From Mycobacterium sp. (lineage in GTDB: Bacteria; Actinomycetota; Actinomycetes; Mycobacteriales; Mycobacteriaceae): a stretch of DNA of 64,000 nt. Below are positions 9,230 to 18,177 of this stretch, piece by piece; positions within the stretch are counted from its first letter, which is position 1, and every line of letters begins with the position of its first letter. A model generated the notes under the pieces. The model worked only from the letters and a program-made list of their open reading frames with translations, did not search any database and was not told the DNA's origin. Where the stretch lies: positions 124,001-188,000 of the forward strand of contig RXJD01000021.1 in NCBI GenBank assembly GCA_003987775.1, written 5' to 3'. Made by a program: the position numbers and the translations under genes.

Positions 9230-10692
9230 CCCTCGATGTGACACCCATCCCGGCCGGGTCGGTCACCGCATGGGATCACGAGGCCGATGTGGTGATCGCC
9301 GGATACGGAATAGCCGGCGCCGCGGCAGCGGTGGAAGCCAGTCGGGCGGGTGCCGACGTGCTGGTGCTGGAACGCACCGGTTCGTGGGGCGGCGCGGCCG
9401 CCATGGCCGGCGGATTCGTCTACCTCGGTGGCGGCACCGCGCTGCAGAAAGCCTGCGGATTCGACGACTCCGTCGAGAACATGACGGCATTCCTCAACGC
9501 CGCGATGGGACCCGGAGCTGACGAGGAGCGGATCGCCGACTACTGCGCCGGCAGCGTCGCCCACTACGACTGGCTCGTCGACTGCGGCGTGCCGTTCAAG
9601 GCGGAGTTCTTCGCCGAGCCCGGCTGGGAGCCGATGGGCGAACAGGGCCTGATGTACAGCGGCGGCGAGAACTCTTATCCGTTCAACAGCATCGCCGCGC
9701 CGGTCCCCCGGGGGCACGTTCCGCAGATGTCGGACAAGAAGCAGGGCGAGGCCAGCGCCGGCTACATGCTGATGAAGCCGCTGGTGGAGACCGCGGAGGC
9801 AGCGGGCGCGCGGGCGCTCTACGACGTGCGGGTGCAGTGCCTGATCGTCGACTCCGACGGCAGGGTGGTCGGCCTCCGCGCCCGGCGCTACGGCGCTGAC
9901 ATGACCATTCGGGCGCGCACCGGGGTGGTTCTGGCGACGGGAAGTTTCGCCTACAACGACTCCATGGTCGCCCGCTATGCACCCCGGATCGCCGGGCGCC
10001 CGGCCGCGTCGGTCGAGCAGCACGACGGCCAGGCCATCCAGATGGCCCAGGCGCTCGGCGCCGATCTGGCGCATATGGATGCCACTGAGGTGGCCATCTT
10101 CATCGATCCGCAGCAACTGGTGCGCGGCATCCTGGTCAACGGGCGTGGCCAGCGCTACGTGCCGGAGGACACCTATCCGGGCCGGGTCGGACAACTCACG
10201 CTCTACCACCAGGACAACACCGCCTACCTGATCATCGACGGCGATGCCCAGGAGGAGGCCATGGCTTCTCTGTCACCTCAGCTCATGATGCGCCCGCCCA
10301 CCTGGGTGTGCGAGACGGTCGCTGAACTGGAAGCCGAGATCGGGCTGGCGCCCGGTTCGCTGCAGGCGACCGTGGCGGCCTACAACAAAGGCGCTGCGCT
10401 CGGCGAGGACCCGCTGCTGCACAAGAAGCCGCAGTGGTTACGGCCGATCGGCTCTCCGGTCGGAGCGATCGATCTGCGGGAGAGCACGGGCGGTTTCACC
10501 CTGGGCGGCCTGCGGACCACCCTGGACGCGGCGGTACTGCACGTCAACGGCAAGCCCATCGCAGGCCTCTTCGCCGCGGGTCGCTCCGCCGCGGGCCTGG
10601 CCGCGTGGGGTTACGCCAGCGGCATCTCACTCGGCGACGGCAGCTTCTATGGGCGACGCGCCGGAAGGGCGGCCTCCGGCGCCGCAAAATGA
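9226..10692 (+). CDS. FAD-dependent 3-ketosteroid dehydrogenase-like oxidoreductase
   Basis: 488-aa flavoprotein of the fumarate reductase/KstD family. The dinucleotide motif is GYGIAGAA (26-33). The C-terminal FAD segment GLFAAGRSAAG and the GYASGISLGDGSFYGRRAG region are typical of actinobacterial ketosteroid dehydrogenases. It is about 70 residues shorter than classical KstD (about 560). Together with its C-terminus this favours the shorter delta-4(5-alpha)-type or a related ene-reductase/desaturase. The GTG at 9226 overlaps the dioxygenase stop, and a terminator follows the gene. Its position in the HsaA/HsaC operon points to ring-A desaturation. Confidence 0.8.
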   Translation: MTLDVTPIPAGSVTAWDHEADVVIAGYGIAGAAAAVEASRAGADVLVLERTGSWGGAAAMAGGFVYLGGGTALQKACGFDDSVENMTAFLNAAMGPGADEERIADYCAGSVAHYDWLVDCGVPFKAEFFAEPGWEPMGEQGLMYSGGENSYPFNSIAAPVPRGHVPQMSDKKQGEASAGYMLMKPLVETAEAAGARALYDVRVQCLIVDSDGRVVGLRARRYGADMTIRARTGVVLATGSFAYNDSMVARYAPRIAGRPAASVEQHDGQAIQMAQALGADLAHMDATEVAIFIDPQQLVRGILVNGRGQRYVPEDTYPGRVGQLTLYHQDNTAYLIIDGDAQEEAMASLSPQLMMRPPTWVCETVAELEAEIGLAPGSLQATVAAYNKGAALGEDPLLHKKPQWLRPIGSPVGAIDLRESTGGFTLGGLRTTLDAAVLHVNGKPIAGLFAAGRSAAGLAAWGYASGISLGDGSFYGRRAGRAASGAAK

Positions 10693-10721
10693 CGCTGAGC
10701 TGCATCTCTGTCTGATCTCGA

Positions 10722-10765
10722 GCGTGGGGCACACCGGTTACGGGTGTGCCCCACGCCATTTTTGT
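10722..10765 (+). terminator. rho-independent terminator after the HsaA-HsaC-KstD-like operon
   Basis: A perfect 14-bp inverted repeat (10722-10735 and 10743-10756) with a 7-nt loop starts 30 bp after the stop of the KstD-like gene. Four T residues follow directly (CATTTTTG). The stem is GC-rich, so this is a textbook intrinsic terminator and marks the end of the operon. Confidence 0.85.
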
Positions 10766-10809
10766 GCGCGGCGTGTGACAACTCCCACATCTATGTGATA
10801 CAAACAGTC

Positions 10810-10828
10810 ATATTCCTAATAGGAATAT
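10810..10828. promoter_or_regulatory. 19-bp palindromic operator upstream of the IclR gene
   Basis: ATATTCCTAATAGGAATAT is a perfect inverted repeat (9-bp arms, one central base) ending 31 bp before the IclR ATG. It is AT-rich in a GC-rich context and lies where a promoter is expected, with GATACA just upstream as a possible -10. IclR-family repressors bind short palindromes of this size and often control themselves, so autoregulation is the natural reading. Confidence 0.7.
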
Positions 10829-10859
10829 CACTGTGAGAGACCACAGCCTTGGAGGACCG

Positions 10860-11708
10860 ATGTCAGGGACAGCCGCCGCGACCGCCGAAGCAACCACCCC
10901 CAGCGCCGTCATCGACCGCATCTCGCTCGTTCTGGATGCATTCGAAGGCCCCGGCCGGTTGACCCTCGCACAGATCGTTCGCCGCACCGGACTGCCACGT
11001 TCATCGGCACACCGGATGCTCGAGCGACTCGTGCAATTGCGCTGGTTGCGCCGCAACGGACGGGACTACGAGCTCGGCATGCGCCTGGTGGAGCTGGGCT
11101 CGCTGGCCGTGCACCAGGACCGCTTGGTGCGTGCCGCCAAGCCCCTGCTCGGCGAACTGCACCGAGCCACCGGTCTCGTCGTACACCTGGCGGTTCTGGA
11201 CGGGTCGGACGTCGTATACCTGGACAAGGTCGGCGACCGGATGATCGCCGCGATCCCCACCCGGGTGGGCGGCCGTGAGCCGGCGCACTGTACGGCCGTC
11301 GGAAAAGCGTTGCTCGCATACAACGATCAGCACGCACCGATGGATCTGTCCGTGCGAAAGACCAAATACACCATCTCGACGGCATCTCAGCTGTCCACCG
11401 AACTCGCCAAGATCCGCGCGCACGGTTTCGCCATCGACCGCGAGGAGTCCCTCGCCGGACTCGGGTGCGTCGCCGTATCGGTCGGCAACCCCGGTGAAGC
11501 CGTCGCCGCCATATCGGTGTGCGGCCCGATGAATCGAATGGCGTTCGATCACCGACTGGCTGCGCCACTGCGCGTGACCGCGATGAACATCTGGCGCAAC
11601 CTAGAAGACGGACCGCAGCGCGTCGCGCCGACGCTGCAGCCGGTTCGCCCGCTGCGGGCGGTACCGACCATGAACCGCCAGCCCGAATCCGCCTTGCAGT
11701 ACGCCTGA
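10860..11708 (+). CDS. IclR-family transcriptional regulator
   Basis: 282-aa regulator. It has an N-terminal winged helix-turn-helix (about 15-75) with TLAQIVRRTGLPRSSAHRML as the recognition unit, and a C-terminal IclR effector-binding domain (about 85-255). The latter includes GGREPAHCTAVGKALLA and the REESLAGLGCVAV stretch typical of the family. The ATG at 10860 is chosen for the TTGGAGG just upstream; an upstream in-frame GTG would leave no such site. It is separated from the ring-cleavage operon by a terminator and has its own palindrome. It probably controls the flanking catabolic genes and itself. Confidence 0.92.
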   Translation: MSGTAAATAEATTPSAVIDRISLVLDAFEGPGRLTLAQIVRRTGLPRSSAHRMLERLVQLRWLRRNGRDYELGMRLVELGSLAVHQDRLVRAAKPLLGELHRATGLVVHLAVLDGSDVVYLDKVGDRMIAAIPTRVGGREPAHCTAVGKALLAYNDQHAPMDLSVRKTKYTISTASQLSTELAKIRAHGFAIDREESLAGLGCVAVSVGNPGEAVAAISVCGPMNRMAFDHRLAAPLRVTAMNIWRNLEDGPQRVAPTLQPVRPLRAVPTMNRQPESALQYA

Positions 11709-11723
11709 GTCGGATGCGCTGAC

Positions 11724-12539
11724 GTGAAAATCATCATCACCGGCGCTAACAGTGGCGTGGGCCGCGCCACCGCCGCACAGCTGTCCGCCGCCGGCCACGA
11801 CGTGACGATCGCCTGCCGCAATACGGTGAAGGGCAAAGAGGCCGCTACCGAGATGGCCGGCCATGTCGAGGTCCGCAAGCTCGACCTGGCTGACCTGTCG
11901 AGCGTCAACAGCTTCTGTGAGACGGTCGACGAGTTCGACGTACTGGTCAACAACGCCGGCGTCTTCGCGCTGCCGCTGACCCGCACCGCTGACGGCTTCG
12001 AGGCACACATGGGCACCAACCACCTCGGGCACTTCGCCTTGACCTGCCAGCTGGCCGAACGCATCCGGGACCGTGTCGTCGTCGTCACCAGCGGCACCTC
12101 CGCCCTCACCCGGCTGCGCACCGACGATCTGAACTGGCACACCCGCCGGTACAACAAGTGGGCGGCCTACGCACAGTCGAAGCTGGCGAACGCCCTGTTC
12201 GCCCAAGAGCTGGTTCGCCGCGGCCGCAAGGCGATTGCGGTCGATCCGGGATTCGTCGACAGCGGCATCACCAAGGGCATGGACGGCGCACTGGGGTGGA
12301 TCTACGACGTGTTCTCCAACAAGATCGCCCAGACGCCCGAACAGGGCGCCCGCACCACCGTGCGCGCGGTGACCGAAGACCTGCCCGCGGGAACCTATCT
12401 GGCACCGAGCGGATTCCTGCACTTGTGGGGTCAGCCGAAAGTCTTTGTCCCGCAGAAGAAAGTGGCAGACGAAGCGGCGGCCGCACGGCTGTGGCAGATC
12501 TCGGCCGAACTGACCGGATGCAACTGGCCCGGTGATTGA
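11724..12539 (+). CDS. SDR, retinol dehydrogenase-like
   Basis: 271-aa SDR with TGANSGVG (6-13), NNAGV, and a YAQSKLANALFA active-site helix. The MGTNHLGHFALT segment is typical of the retinol dehydrogenase/protochlorophyllide reductase-like branch. It starts with GTG 15 bp after the IclR gene, so it is likely co-transcribed and may be a target of that regulator. It is co-directional with the IclR gene and ends 8 bp from a convergent reductase gene. The substrate is unknown. Confidence 0.83.
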   Translation: MKIIITGANSGVGRATAAQLSAAGHDVTIACRNTVKGKEAATEMAGHVEVRKLDLADLSSVNSFCETVDEFDVLVNNAGVFALPLTRTADGFEAHMGTNHLGHFALTCQLAERIRDRVVVVTSGTSALTRLRTDDLNWHTRRYNKWAAYAQSKLANALFAQELVRRGRKAIAVDPGFVDSGITKGMDGALGWIYDVFSNKIAQTPEQGARTTVRAVTEDLPAGTYLAPSGFLHLWGQPKVFVPQKKVADEAAAARLWQISAELTGCNWPGD

Positions 12540-12547
12540 GTGCTTGC

Positions 12548-13078
12548 TCAGCTAATCGGCACAAGGCGCAACATGCGTATCGTTCGGACGCCTTCCGTGC
12601 GACCGGCATACTTCACATAGCCGGGATAGAGCTTGATCGCGAGCTCGAAAAGCCTTTCTCGATCCCCGTTCTCGACCTCACGTGCAAGGAACCTGCCGCC
12701 GCCGCTGCCGGCTCGCAGTTCGCACTCCGGTGTGGCGAGCAGATTGTAGAGCCAGGCCGGGTGCTTCCCCCCGCCGAAGTTGGAGGCGGCCAGGATCACC
12801 TCGTCGCCGTCGGTGAAGTACTGCAGCGGGGTTTCACGCCGCAAGCCAGTGCGAGCCCCCGTGGAGACCAGGACCACGACCGGTGCCCCGCCCATCGTCA
12901 CACTGATACGTGCGCCGGTGGCCTTCAACAGCAACGCGTCGATCGGTACGACGACCAATTTCGCTACGGCAACACCACCTTTGGTGGCTGCGAGCCACTG
13001 CGCCGCCCGCTTCAACACGCCGCGTCGAGCGCACGGGTCGACCCGGGGTATGCCGTTGACGGTATTACCTGCCATCAC
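12548..13078 (-). CDS. deazaflavin (F420)-dependent nitroreductase family protein (Ddn-like)
   Basis: 176-aa split-barrel protein of the mycobacterial Ddn/DUF385 family, which uses reduced F420 to reduce quinones and nitro compounds. The conserved core STGARTGLRRETPLQYFTDGDEVILAAS region (about 92-119), split here by hand, matches the F420-phosphate site. GGGKHPAWLYNLLATPE follows. The N-terminal amphipathic region (about 20-50) could give membrane association, as in Ddn. It stands alone on this strand, convergent with the preceding SDR. Confidence 0.87.
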   Translation of the reverse strand: MMAGNTVNGIPRVDPCARRGVLKRAAQWLAATKGGVAVAKLVVVPIDALLLKATGARISVTMGGAPVVVLVSTGARTGLRRETPLQYFTDGDEVILAASNFGGGKHPAWLYNLLATPECELRAGSGGGRFLAREVENGDRERLFELAIKLYPGYVKYAGRTEGVRTIRMLRLVPIS

Positions 13079-13184
13079 CGCGCCGCACTGGTGATCGGCG
13101 CCCGTACCGCGCCTTCCAACGGAACTCCATCGAGAAATCCCTCGACCAACATTGCTGCCAACTTCCTAACCGAATATTGGAAAC

Positions 13185-13988
13185 CTAACCGAATACCGGG
13201 AACCGGCGTTGGGATGCCAACGCGGTCAATGCTTCCTGCATGACTGCTCGCACATGTGCGTCCACCTCCGCGATGTCAGGTTCCGCTCCGAACCGGGCGA
13301 CGACGTCGATCGGCTCGAGGACCCGGGTGATCACCTTGGTGGGCACCGGGATATTGAGCGGAATCAGGGTCAGCCCGAAAGGGAATCCAAAGGAGATCGG
13401 CAGGATGTCCGTTCGCATCTTGCTCTGTATGCCGAGGCGCCGGGCCAGCCACTTACCGCGGGTGAGGTATATCTGACCCTCCTGTCCCCCAATGGAAACC
13501 ACTGGAACGATCGGGGCTCCAGTCTCAATTGCGGTGCGGACGTAGCCGGTGCGCCCCTTGAAATCGATCACGTTCTGCTGCCAGGTCGGCCGGTAGGCGT
13601 CATGGTCGCCGCCGGGGAACACCAGCACGGCGCCACCGGAGCGCAGTGCCTCGGCCGCGTTAGCCCGGTTCGCGCGGATGAGACCGAGGCGGCGCATAAG
13701 CCCACTGGTGGGGCCACCCAGAATGATGTCGTGCGCCAGGCCGTACAGCGGGCGGTCGTAGCCGAACTTCTCGTAGAAATCCACCGCGAACACCGGCATG
13801 TCGGTTGGCAGTGCACCACCCGAATGATTGGACACCAGCAACACGCCACCCGGTGGAATATGTTCGAGTCCAAGGACTTCCGAACGCAGCCAAGTTTTCA
13901 CGGCGGGCCGCAGATATCGGATCAGCCGCTCGGTGATAACGGGGTCCCACTTCTGGATTTCCGGAATTTCGACTTCGGTTGCACGCAC
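13185..13988 (-). CDS. PlsC-like lysophospholipid/glycerol acyltransferase
   Basis: 267-aa acyltransferase of the 1-acyl-glycerol-3-phosphate acyltransferase superfamily, which transfers acyl groups from acyl-CoA to glycerolipids. The catalytic block is NHSGGALPTD (54-63). The His-to-Asp spacing is wider than the standard HX4D, a form seen in DGAT-related members. A second block, VFPGGDHD (about 118-125), matches the substrate-binding motif. A hydrophobic stretch lies near the N-terminal third, so it is probably membrane-bound. No operon partner is evident. Confidence 0.75.
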   Translation of the reverse strand: MRATEVEIPEIQKWDPVITERLIRYLRPAVKTWLRSEVLGLEHIPPGGVLLVSNHSGGALPTDMPVFAVDFYEKFGYDRPLYGLAHDIILGGPTSGLMRRLGLIRANRANAAEALRSGGAVLVFPGGDHDAYRPTWQQNVIDFKGRTGYVRTAIETGAPIVPVVSIGGQEGQIYLTRGKWLARRLGIQSKMRTDILPISFGFPFGLTLIPLNIPVPTKVITRVLEPIDVVARFGAEPDIAEVDAHVRAVMQEALTALASQRRFPVFG

Positions 13989-14208
13989 GTTGGCTCCTCG
14001 CGTTTGAATCCTAGTGTGAGATTAGTTTCCGAAATCCGTTCACCAGCAGTTACTTACCGGTATCCGGGACAAAGCGAAGGTGGGATGCGTCACGTTGGAA
14101 GCCGTGGAATCGGCGGGCAGTTCTGCGTAATACTGCGTAATACAATGCCGCGTGGCGCCATAAGACTGCTGCGTAGTCGTTTCGCCAGATGCCAGGAGGT
14201 AGTGACGC

Positions 14209-15132
14209 GTGAGCCTCGATCCGCAGATCGCAGAGTTGATCGAACAATTGGACGGTGGTTTCCCCGCGGTCCACGAGATGACCGGAGCCCAGGCCCGGGC
14301 GCTCATCGCGTCCAGGGTGGTACCCGCGGCCCAACCCGAGCGCGTCGGTGAGGTCAGCGATCGCACCGTTGCCGGCCCGGCCGGGCCGGTGCCGGTGCGC
14401 GTCTACCGTCCCGATGTCACCGGGCCGCTGCCGATCCTGGTATATGCGCACGGCGGCGGATTCGTCTTCTGCAACCTGGAGAGCCACGACGGACTGTGCC
14501 GGAATTTCGCGAATCTCATATCAGCCGTGGTGATTTCGGTGGACTACCGACTGGCGCCCGAGCATCCCTGGCCGGCCGCCGCCGAAGATGTGTATGCGGT
14601 TGCGCGCTGGGCCGCCGACAATGCTGCCGCCATCGGTGGTGACCCTGATCGCCTCGTCGTCGGCGGAGACAGCGCCGGCGGCAACCTGGCCGCGGTCACC
14701 GCACTACTGACCCGCGACCGCGGCGGCCCGGCCCTGGCGGCGCAGTTCCTGCTCTACCCGGTGATCACCGCCGATTTCGACACCGAGTCCTATCGGCTGT
14801 TCGGGCAGGGCTACTACAACCCCAAGCCCGCGATGCAGTGGTATTGGGACTGCTACGTACCCAACGTCATTGACCGGACGCACCCGTATGCCGCACCGCT
14901 GCACGCCGATCTAACGGGATTGCCGCCCGCCGTGCTGGTGATCGCCGGCCACGATCCGCTGCGCGACGAGGGTTCGGCGTTCGGGGCGGCACTGGAGGCG
15001 GCCGGGGTGTCGACCGCGCTGCTGCGCTACGAGGGCGGTATCCACGGCTTCATGACCATGCCGATGCTCGACCTCGCGCACCGGGCCCGCAATGAGGCGG
15101 CGTCGGCGTTAGCCGATCTGCTGCAGCGGTAG
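14209..15132 (+). CDS. alpha/beta hydrolase, hormone-sensitive lipase (HSL) family esterase
   Basis: 307-aa esterase. The HSL oxyanion motif is HGGG (81-84), the nucleophile GDSAGG has Ser155, and Asp in GHDPLRDEG and His in GGIHGFM complete the triad. It resembles the mycobacterial Lip (LipH/LipN-like) carboxylesterases. The GTG start follows AGGAGGT at 8-nt spacing, a strong ribosome site. Its 3' end overlaps the convergent flavin reductase gene by 24 bp. Hydrolysis of esters or lactones made by the two Baeyer-Villiger enzymes is a reasonable but unproven role. Confidence 0.88.
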   Translation: MSLDPQIAELIEQLDGGFPAVHEMTGAQARALIASRVVPAAQPERVGEVSDRTVAGPAGPVPVRVYRPDVTGPLPILVYAHGGGFVFCNLESHDGLCRNFANLISAVVISVDYRLAPEHPWPAAAEDVYAVARWAADNAAAIGGDPDRLVVGGDSAGGNLAAVTALLTRDRGGPALAAQFLLYPVITADFDTESYRLFGQGYYNPKPAMQWYWDCYVPNVIDRTHPYAAPLHADLTGLPPAVLVIAGHDPLRDEGSAFGAALEAAGVSTALLRYEGGIHGFMTMPMLDLAHRARNEAASALADLLQR

Positions 15133-16353
15133 TCTCGCGGCCGCCGGGTCGAGCGGCTCGGCGGCACCGAAACGCTGCTCCGGGTCGAGCACGCAGTGCG
15201 TGCGCTCGAACACCGTGACCATGCACTTGTTGTTGTGGTTGCACCGGCTCTGCACAGCGGGATCGGCTGTCATCCGGTTCACCAGATCGGGTTCCCGCAG
15301 CAGGGCCCGGCCCATGGCGAAGAAGTCGAACCCTTCTCGCACACCCGCTTCGAGGTGTGCACGGGTGGTGATGCCGCCGAGCAGGATCAATTTAGTGTTG
15401 CCCAGCACGCCGACGAATTGGCGTGCGTCCGGCAGCATGTAGAGGTCTTCGTACGGATAGCTGCCCATCGCCGACTTGCCGATGACACGCAGCGGCAATC
15501 GCATCGGCCTGGGCATCACCTTGGCGAACTCCTTGACCGGGACATCGCCGCGGAACAGATACATCGGCTTGTACACAGAAGAGCCCTCGGTCAACTCGAT
15601 TGCGTCGAGGGTCTGGTCGGCATCGAGCAGTTGGGCGGTCCGCAGCGCCTCGTCCAACCAGATGCTGCCCGGAAGACCGTCGTCCATATCGAGTTTGGCG
15701 ATCACCGCGATCTGTTCGCCGATCGCGTCGCGGACCCGCTGCGCGATCTCGCGCACCAGCCGCGACCTGTTGTCGATGTGGCCCCCGTACTCGTCCTTGC
15801 GCCGGTTGAGCAGCGGACTCAAGAAGGAGCTGGGCAGGTACAGGTGGCCGAAGTGCAGTTCCACCGCGTCGAAGCCCGCATCGACGGCCAGCCTGGCGGC
15901 GGCGGCGAATTGTTCGATGACGCGCGCGATCTCGTCTCGGGTGATGGCACGGCAGTAGGCCATCGACGCCGGGTTGATGAACCGGCTGGGCGCCAGGGGT
16001 GTGACGCCGGTGAGCTTCTTGGGGGCGACCACTCCTGCGTGACCCAACTGTGCGGAGACGGCGGCCCCTGCCTTATGCACGGCGTCGGTGAGCCGGCGCA
16101 GGCCGGGCAGCGCCGCCTGGCTCATCACGATCTGGCCCGGGGCGCTGGCGGCCTCCGGCGACACGCAGCAGTAGGCCACCGTGGTCATCCCGACGCCACC
16201 TTCGGCGAACGTCCGGTGAAACGCGATGAGGTCGTCGGTGACCAACCCGTCGGGTGAGCGTCCCTCGGAGGTCGCCGCCTTGATCACCCGGTTACGCAGC
16301 TTCACCGGCCCCAATCGGCAGGGGTCGAAGGGGTCGGGAAGCTGGGCGTTCAT
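15109..16353 (-). CDS. NADH:flavin oxidoreductase, old yellow enzyme-like
   Basis: 414-aa FMN TIM-barrel protein. It shows the N-terminal RNRVIKAATSEG phosphate/FMN segment, QLGHAG, a His-containing ELHFGHLYLPSSFLSPLLNRR active-site block, and the GSSVYK and FDFFAMGRALLREPDLV segments. It lacks the C-terminal FeS/FAD half of 2,4-dienoyl-CoA reductases, although CNHNNKCM near the C-terminus recalls the cysteine motif of that group. It probably reduces alpha,beta-unsaturated carbonyl compounds. It is convergent with the upstream esterase. Confidence 0.85.
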   Translation of the reverse strand: MNAQLPDPFDPCRLGPVKLRNRVIKAATSEGRSPDGLVTDDLIAFHRTFAEGGVGMTTVAYCCVSPEAASAPGQIVMSQAALPGLRRLTDAVHKAGAAVSAQLGHAGVVAPKKLTGVTPLAPSRFINPASMAYCRAITRDEIARVIEQFAAAARLAVDAGFDAVELHFGHLYLPSSFLSPLLNRRKDEYGGHIDNRSRLVREIAQRVRDAIGEQIAVIAKLDMDDGLPGSIWLDEALRTAQLLDADQTLDAIELTEGSSVYKPMYLFRGDVPVKEFAKVMPRPMRLPLRVIGKSAMGSYPYEDLYMLPDARQFVGVLGNTKLILLGGITTRAHLEAGVREGFDFFAMGRALLREPDLVNRMTADPAVQSRCNHNNKCMVTVFERTHCVLDPEQRFGAAEPLDPAAARLPLQQIG

Positions 16354-16454
16354 CCCCCCACGGTCACCCGGATGGTCACCGGCGTCAACGGCGCCTCCCG
16401 ATGATCGGGATTGCCACTGGCCGGTGCACCGACCCGCGCCATAACCTCGGCCAC

Positions 16455-16802
16455 ATGGCCAACGGTGAGGTCTTCGTCATCGACCGTGTCATCACCCGTC
16501 CCGGCTGTGCCAGACGGTTCGTCGACAGCTACCTGGGCGAGTATGCGCCGGGTGCGCGCGAGCGCGGTATGACGCTGCGCGATGTTCTCATCAGCCCGCC
16601 TATCTGGTACCCCGACCAGCCCAACACCATCACCATCATTTGGACGCTGCCCGGCCCTGAAGCCTGGTGGCAGATGACCTGGCAGGGACGCCCGGATCCG
16701 GCGCTGGGCGAATGGTGGTCGAAGATCGACGGTTTGGTGCAGGAGCGGTCGCGATCCTTCGCCAGCGCGCCTGACGACGTGGACGGCTTGTGCGGTGTTT
16801 AG
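16455..16802 (+). CDS. small hypothetical protein, dimeric alpha/beta-barrel-like
   Basis: 115-aa protein with a beta-alpha-beta pattern (VFVIDRVITRPG, then a helix to residue 36, then TITIIWTLPG) reminiscent of NIPSNAP/Dabb ferredoxin-like folds. No catalytic motif is obvious. The ATG at 16455 gives a compact domain. Its stop lies inside the start region of the next gene (overlap), so the two proteins are co-translated and probably function together. Confidence 0.6.
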   Translation: MANGEVFVIDRVITRPGCARRFVDSYLGEYAPGARERGMTLRDVLISPPIWYPDQPNTITIIWTLPGPEAWWQMTWQGRPDPALGEWWSKIDGLVQERSRSFASAPDDVDGLCGV

Positions 16803-17421
16803 CGTCACGCGGTTACTCGATGTCGCCGAATCCGAGCGAGACCGGATCGTCGACGGGTTGCGCAGCGCCGCAGGTGCTTCCGACGCAGTACACCAGGTGG
16901 TGCAGCCGACGCTGCCCGGCTCGCGCAACGGCGGTGACATCCTGGCGCACCTGCGTTTCGACAGCGCCGCTCAGTGGCAGTGCGCCGCACCATTGTTCAA
17001 GACGATCGTCGGCGACGCCGCCGTCAGCCGGGTCAACGGTGTCGACTACCCGGGCACACCGGTGCGTGAGTCAGACACCGCGGGCACCGTGTACCGGACC
17101 CTGCTGCTCCGGGTACAGCCGGACACCGATGAAGCCACCGTCGCCCGCTTCGAAGAAGAACTCTCGATGATGCCGCGCTACGTGCCGGCGATCCGGGCCT
17201 GGCAGTTGAGCCGGGTCACGGAGGCGATCGGCCAGACGGCCTGGACACACGTCTTCGAGCAGGAGTTCTGCGACGTCGACGGGTTGCTGGGCCCCTATCT
17301 GTTGCATCCGATCCATTGGGCGGTGGTGGACCGCTGGTTCGACCCGGAGACCACCGATGTGATCATCCGCGACCGCGTCTGCCACAGCTTCTGCGACCTG
17401 CCCGGATTCGTGTTCGGTTGA
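16795..17421 (+). CDS. Dabb-like stress-responsive/dimeric barrel protein
   Basis: 208-aa protein that appears to hold two related barrels. The C-terminal half contains the Dabb-type signature W-x-H-V-F-E-Q-E-F, then GLLGPYLLHPIHW and VDRWFDPE. The N-terminal half is more diverged. Dabb domains appear in small aldolase/cyclase-like proteins and in pathways with reactive aromatic intermediates, but the exact reaction is unknown. The GTG start lies within the last codons of the upstream 115-aa gene. Confidence 0.65.
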   Translation: MFSVTRLLDVAESERDRIVDGLRSAAGASDAVHQVVQPTLPGSRNGGDILAHLRFDSAAQWQCAAPLFKTIVGDAAVSRVNGVDYPGTPVRESDTAGTVYRTLLLRVQPDTDEATVARFEEELSMMPRYVPAIRAWQLSRVTEAIGQTAWTHVFEQEFCDVDGLLGPYLLHPIHWAVVDRWFDPETTDVIIRDRVCHSFCDLPGFVFG

Positions 17422-17433
17422 TAGCAGGCAGCA

Positions 17434-18033
17434 TCACAACGGCTTCAGTGCCCGGACCACAAGTTCCATGCCTGCGCTCAATGCCGAACGCAGGCTGTCG
17501 AATTCGCCTTGCTCCACCCAGTGCACATAGGCCTGGCGGCAGATCTGGATCACCAACTGGGCAGGCAATGTTCGAACGAACGGGTCGCTCCCGAGGTCGT
17601 AGCGAGCGGCGAGAAACTCCGTGATTGGATCACAGAGGTCCTGCCCCCAGTCCAGCCACCGGAGGCGGTACTGAGGATCGGCGATCATGAGAGCCATGAA
17701 CGTGCGATCGATCTCGAGTTCGCCACGCTTGGCAACTTCAGCCGTAAAAGCCTCGACCAGAACCGAAACCGTGCTCGCAGCGGGCGACGCATGCTGCAGG
17801 ACTTGCACACTCAAACCACCGAACTGACGGAACAGCGGCATCACGACGTCTTCCTTGACCGGAAAGTGACGGTGGAATGTGCGCGGCACGATGCCCACGA
17901 CGTCACAGATCCGCTCAACGGTGGCCGAGGTTGACCCGTCCGCAAGGAATATGTCGCGCGCAGTCAGCGCGATCGTCATCCGAAGCTCTTCGACCCGCCG
18001 CTCTTTCAATGTTGGCCTGCGTGGCGTACTCAC
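17434..18033 (-). CDS. TetR-family transcriptional regulator
   Basis: 199-aa regulator. The N-terminal HTH (about 18-65) has TARDIFLADG, then ATVERICDVVGIVPRTFHRHF, the recognition helix being VPRTFHRHF. The C-terminal ligand domain is all-helical. It is divergent from the 296-aa gene starting at 18328; the 294-bp space holds a sigma-A-like promoter and two tandem operator-like repeats, which are its likely targets. Confidence 0.9.
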   Translation of the reverse strand: MSTPRRPTLKERRVEELRMTIALTARDIFLADGSTSATVERICDVVGIVPRTFHRHFPVKEDVVMPLFRQFGGLSVQVLQHASPAASTVSVLVEAFTAEVAKRGELEIDRTFMALMIADPQYRLRWLDWGQDLCDPITEFLAARYDLGSDPFVRTLPAQLVIQICRQAYVHWVEQGEFDSLRSALSAGMELVVRALKPL

Positions 18034-18142
18034 GTGACACTCCTTCAGCTACCCGTGGGCGCCCGGCCATAGTAACCCCCGTTGTAGTACCCGGTTATGC
18101 ACGCGCAGCCGGTAACTGGTTTCAGTTGAGGCGAATTCGGCC

Positions 18143-18172
18143 TTGCGTGTTCGGAGACAGTGCACCTAGACT
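18143..18172 (+). promoter_or_regulatory. sigma-A-like promoter for the 296-aa gene
   Basis: TTGCGT (18143-18148) and TAGACT (18167-18172) are separated by 18 bp and lie just upstream of the two tandem palindromes. Transcription would start inside the operator region, a good layout for repression by the divergent TetR protein. This is seen by eye only; no start site is known. Confidence 0.5.
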
Positions 18173-18177
18173 AGATA

